Assembly: GCF_002234675.1 (NCBI RefSeq)
Contig: NC_019866.2
Location: 19,017,311 to 19,081,310 of the forward strand
Direction: 5' to 3'
DNA: 64,000 nucleotides
DNA from: Oryzias latipes
Lineage: Eukaryota > Chordata > Actinopteri > Beloniformes > Adrianichthyidae
Shown: positions 63,201 through 64,000 of the stretch, in pieces
Layout: every line of letters begins with the position of its first letter
Position numbering within the stretch: position 1 is the first letter of the stretch
Program-made: the position numbers and the translations under genes
Notes under the pieces: model-generated
What the model was told of the DNA's origin: nothing
What the model saw: the letters and a program-made list of their open reading frames with translations, nothing else
The model's database searches: none

Positions 63201-64000
63201 TTTAAAAGGCGCTTAAAAATAAAAAAAGCTGATTATTTTTATACAACTCTCTACTGGGAGAAAAGTGGCTAAACCATGAGCGATTGTCTTTTTATTTTTT
63301 TAAGTTGTTTTGTGATGGAAAAATGAAGAGTGTTTGTGTGCTGGTGAGGCGTTCCCTCCTGATTCCAGCCTAGACTCTGTCAAATGTTGTTTCCCCTGAG
63401 TTTGCCCCGCCTACACAGGTATTATAGGAATTTTTATTGGGTAAAGACTGTGCATTAAGCTGGCGGGAGCACTGTGCTGTCAGGCTGACCTGCTCTGTTT
63501 ATTTTGCCAGACAGCGATTGTTTGGCCTACATCAAAAAGGCCTGTGATTCTGTGGAAGGGACTCGGGCAAGTTTGGGCCACATTTCAGAGACGCTGTTAT
63601 TGTCTGCTTGCCGCCAAACAAGAATCTGATTGTCAATTCTCTCTCTGTGCCTTTTTACATCAGAAATAGCCTGTAAAGAACTCTGAAGTCTGAGAAACAG
63701 ATTACAGAACCGCCTTGTGTTTCGTCTGAATGTTTTCAGTCAGCTGATCGTTTGGATGTTTATTAATGAGCAGCGTTGCGTAAGCAGCAGGATGCCTGAC
63801 AGCCCACGGCCATTTTTACCCATGAACTGCAGTCCCTGAAAACTGCCCGAGATGTTATTGGAAACCTGCATGTGAGAACGCAGACGTCAGCAAAACTGGC
63901 CAGAGACTTCCTGCACTGAATTTATAGCCAACTCGCTGTTAGGAAGTACGGAAGATCAATCACACTGGCTCATATAGCATTCATTACCTGCTGTAGTCTA
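60288..64000 (+). other. smurf1 intron 1 (partial)
   Basis: This stretch follows the exon 1 donor. It contains one copy of a dispersed inverted-repeat family at 61482-61935. Elsewhere I see no exon, RNA gene or recognisable transposon; the DNA is AT-rich after about 60950. Confidence 0.6.
61482..61935 (+). repeat. Dispersed family 1, copy E (smurf1 intron 1)
   Basis: It starts AAAGACCCACTCC, and from ATG 61742 reads MASNIGAIQLYSFEPD, then SSDEEK before a stop. The right end is degraded, so the boundary is approximate. Confidence 0.7.

Overview
This is vertebrate nuclear DNA, almost certainly from a teleost fish. The coding parts are split into many short exons with GT/AG borders. Introns and spacers are AT-rich and full of fish-type repeats (tRNA-headed SINEs, an RTE-like LINE, hAT, Tc1 and Harbinger relatives). 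The SINE types recall percomorphs such as medaka, but the species cannot be fixed from the window. No bacterial, plasmid or CRISPR-type content was seen.

Four protein-coding genes can be read exon by exon. (1) ap5z1, plus strand, 6446-17272: 18 exons that splice in frame to 813 residues, the zeta subunit of the late-endosomal AP-5 adaptor. (2) mmd2, minus strand, 31176-19865: 7 exons, 239 residues, a seven-helix PAQR-family Golgi protein. (3) wipi2, plus strand, 38228-49214: 12 exons, 425 residues, the PI3P-binding autophagy propeller. (4) smurf1, plus strand: only the first coding exon (60233-60287) lies here; its first intron runs past the right edge. The order ap5z1-mmd2-wipi2 matches human 7p22. 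The neighbouring smurf1 lies elsewhere in human (7q22), and radil, which sits between AP5Z1 and MMD2 in human, was not recognised here.

Layout: 1-6.2 kb has no recognised gene, some SINE/LINE fragments, a CpG-rich block near 4.5 kb with a possible minus-strand first exon, and a tandem pair of small inverted-repeat elements. 6.2-17.4 kb is ap5z1, with a CLEAR-like E-box upstream and a decayed Tc1 transposase antisense in intron 7. 17.4-19.8 kb is spacer holding a hAT-like element with 8-bp duplications. 19.8-31.2 kb is mmd2, whose introns carry a Tc1 deletion derivative and several MITE copies. 31.2-38.2 kb is the mmd2-wipi2 spacer, with an RTE-like LINE that keeps an unbroken reverse-transcriptase frame. 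38.2-50.4 kb is wipi2, whose introns hold hAT elements, a long (TA)n tract and a SINE split by a Harbinger-type MITE. 50.4-59.9 kb is spacer. 59.9-64 kb is the smurf1 promoter, first exon and part of intron 1.

ap5z1 and wipi2 both act in the endolysosome/autophagy system, but nothing in the sequence shows joint control. The most interesting material is in the mobile DNA: a SINE whose 3' tail matches the local LINE, its internal promoter box cut by a MITE, and the LINE itself sitting in a perfect hairpin.
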